This document shows, piece after piece, positions 63,655 through 64,000 of a DNA stretch of 64,000 bases. Position 1 is the stretch's first letter; the number at the start of each line of letters is the position of its first letter. Both the position numbers and the translations under genes were made by a program. A model generated the notes under the pieces. That model did not search any database, was not told the origin of the DNA, and saw only the letters and a program-made list of their open reading frames with translations. The stretch lies in assembly GCA_964017155.1 (NCBI GenBank), contig OZ024862.1, positions 42,347,807-42,411,806 of the forward strand. The letters run 5' to 3'. Source of the stretch: Oasisia sp. SBJ-2009 (taxonomy: Eukaryota > Annelida > Polychaeta > Sabellida > Siboglinidae).

Positions 63655-64000
63655 CAGGGTCCGTACGGGGCCTTGAAAGTCTTAAAAAGCCTTGAATTTG
63701 ATTGTACCAAATTCAAGGCCTTGAAGTCCTTGAATTTTACAAAGTAGTCAGGAAAAGTCTTGAATTTAAATGTGGTCATTAATATTTAGTTTTGACTAAA
63801 TTGTTGTGACGAATAATATCCAAAAAAGAAAAGCCTACGCAAAAAAATATAACCCGTGTACATTGGGCAATCAGCATTTCATTAAAAAATGTAATGTTAA
63901 CTTAATTTACTGCGCATAAAAGTACATGTGTCGTTAAAACAGTCTTGAATTTCTTTTTCAAATAGCCTTGAAAAGTCTTGAATAGCCTTGAATTTCAAAT
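63655..64000. mobile_element. Start of a hAT-like element, cut by the window end
   Basis: It begins CAGGGTCCGTACGGGGCC, a typical hAT terminal sequence (CAGGG...). Many short direct and inverted copies of CCTTGAATTT / AAATTCAAGG follow (subterminal repeats), from 63685 to the end. The other terminus and any transposase lie outside. Confidence 0.6.

Overview
This window is animal nuclear DNA: three-phase spliced genes with GT/AG introns, long A+T-rich introns and intergenic spaces, many mini- and microsatellites, tRNA-headed SINEs, dead non-LTR retrotransposons and hAT-type DNA elements. An atypical PKC, a sperm-type linker histone with protamine-like Ser/Arg repeats, and this repeat style together suggest a marine lophotrochozoan, most likely a mollusc. 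That placement is inference; no single sequence proves it.

Layout. (1) About 1-15300, + strand: the 3' two thirds of an atypical protein kinase C gene (aPKC, PRKCI/PRKCZ type). Ten constant exons and a duplicated activation-loop exon run from the linker after the C1 domain to the stop at 14824; the PB1 and C1 exons must lie upstream. Its introns hold a 31-bp minisatellite, a 48-bp minisatellite whose unit copies the adjoining 3' splice site, a 40-bp minisatellite against a 5' splice site, a SINE, two LINE fragments, a complete hAT MITE with an 8-bp target duplication, and a fold-back element. (2) 17922-20327, + strand: an intronless 801-aa sperm nuclear basic protein with a linker-histone winged helix, 19-aa repeats and 14-aa SPSKK-type repeats. 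(3) 20560-37400: gene-poor DNA with compound microsatellites, inverted minisatellites, SINEs and a 0.9-kb inverted-repeat element. (4) 37418-39042, - strand: a two-exon gene for a 352-aa ATP-grasp-like protein that I match to the bacterial Cj0069/DUF6815 family, behind a clear TATA box. (5) 39600-51300: gene-poor, with (GAGT)n and a 0.9-kb GGGAGC/GGGA satellite. (6) 51600-54560: an RTE-like retrotransposon broken by a nonsense codon, a frameshift and an endonuclease deletion. (7) 55700-56225, + strand: a CCAAT/ETS/CRE-type promoter and the first coding exon of an unrecognised gene that probably runs on to the right. (8) The last 350 bp begin another hAT-like element.

The genes do not form a pathway. 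aPKC is a cell-polarity kinase, the 17.9-kb gene packages sperm DNA, and the ATP-grasp gene is a probable metabolic or ligase enzyme. The strongest new observation is the pair of 88-nt activation-loop exons in aPKC. Their phases allow exactly one to be used, and a long intronic stem lies between them. Beside it sits a minisatellite of decoy splice acceptors.
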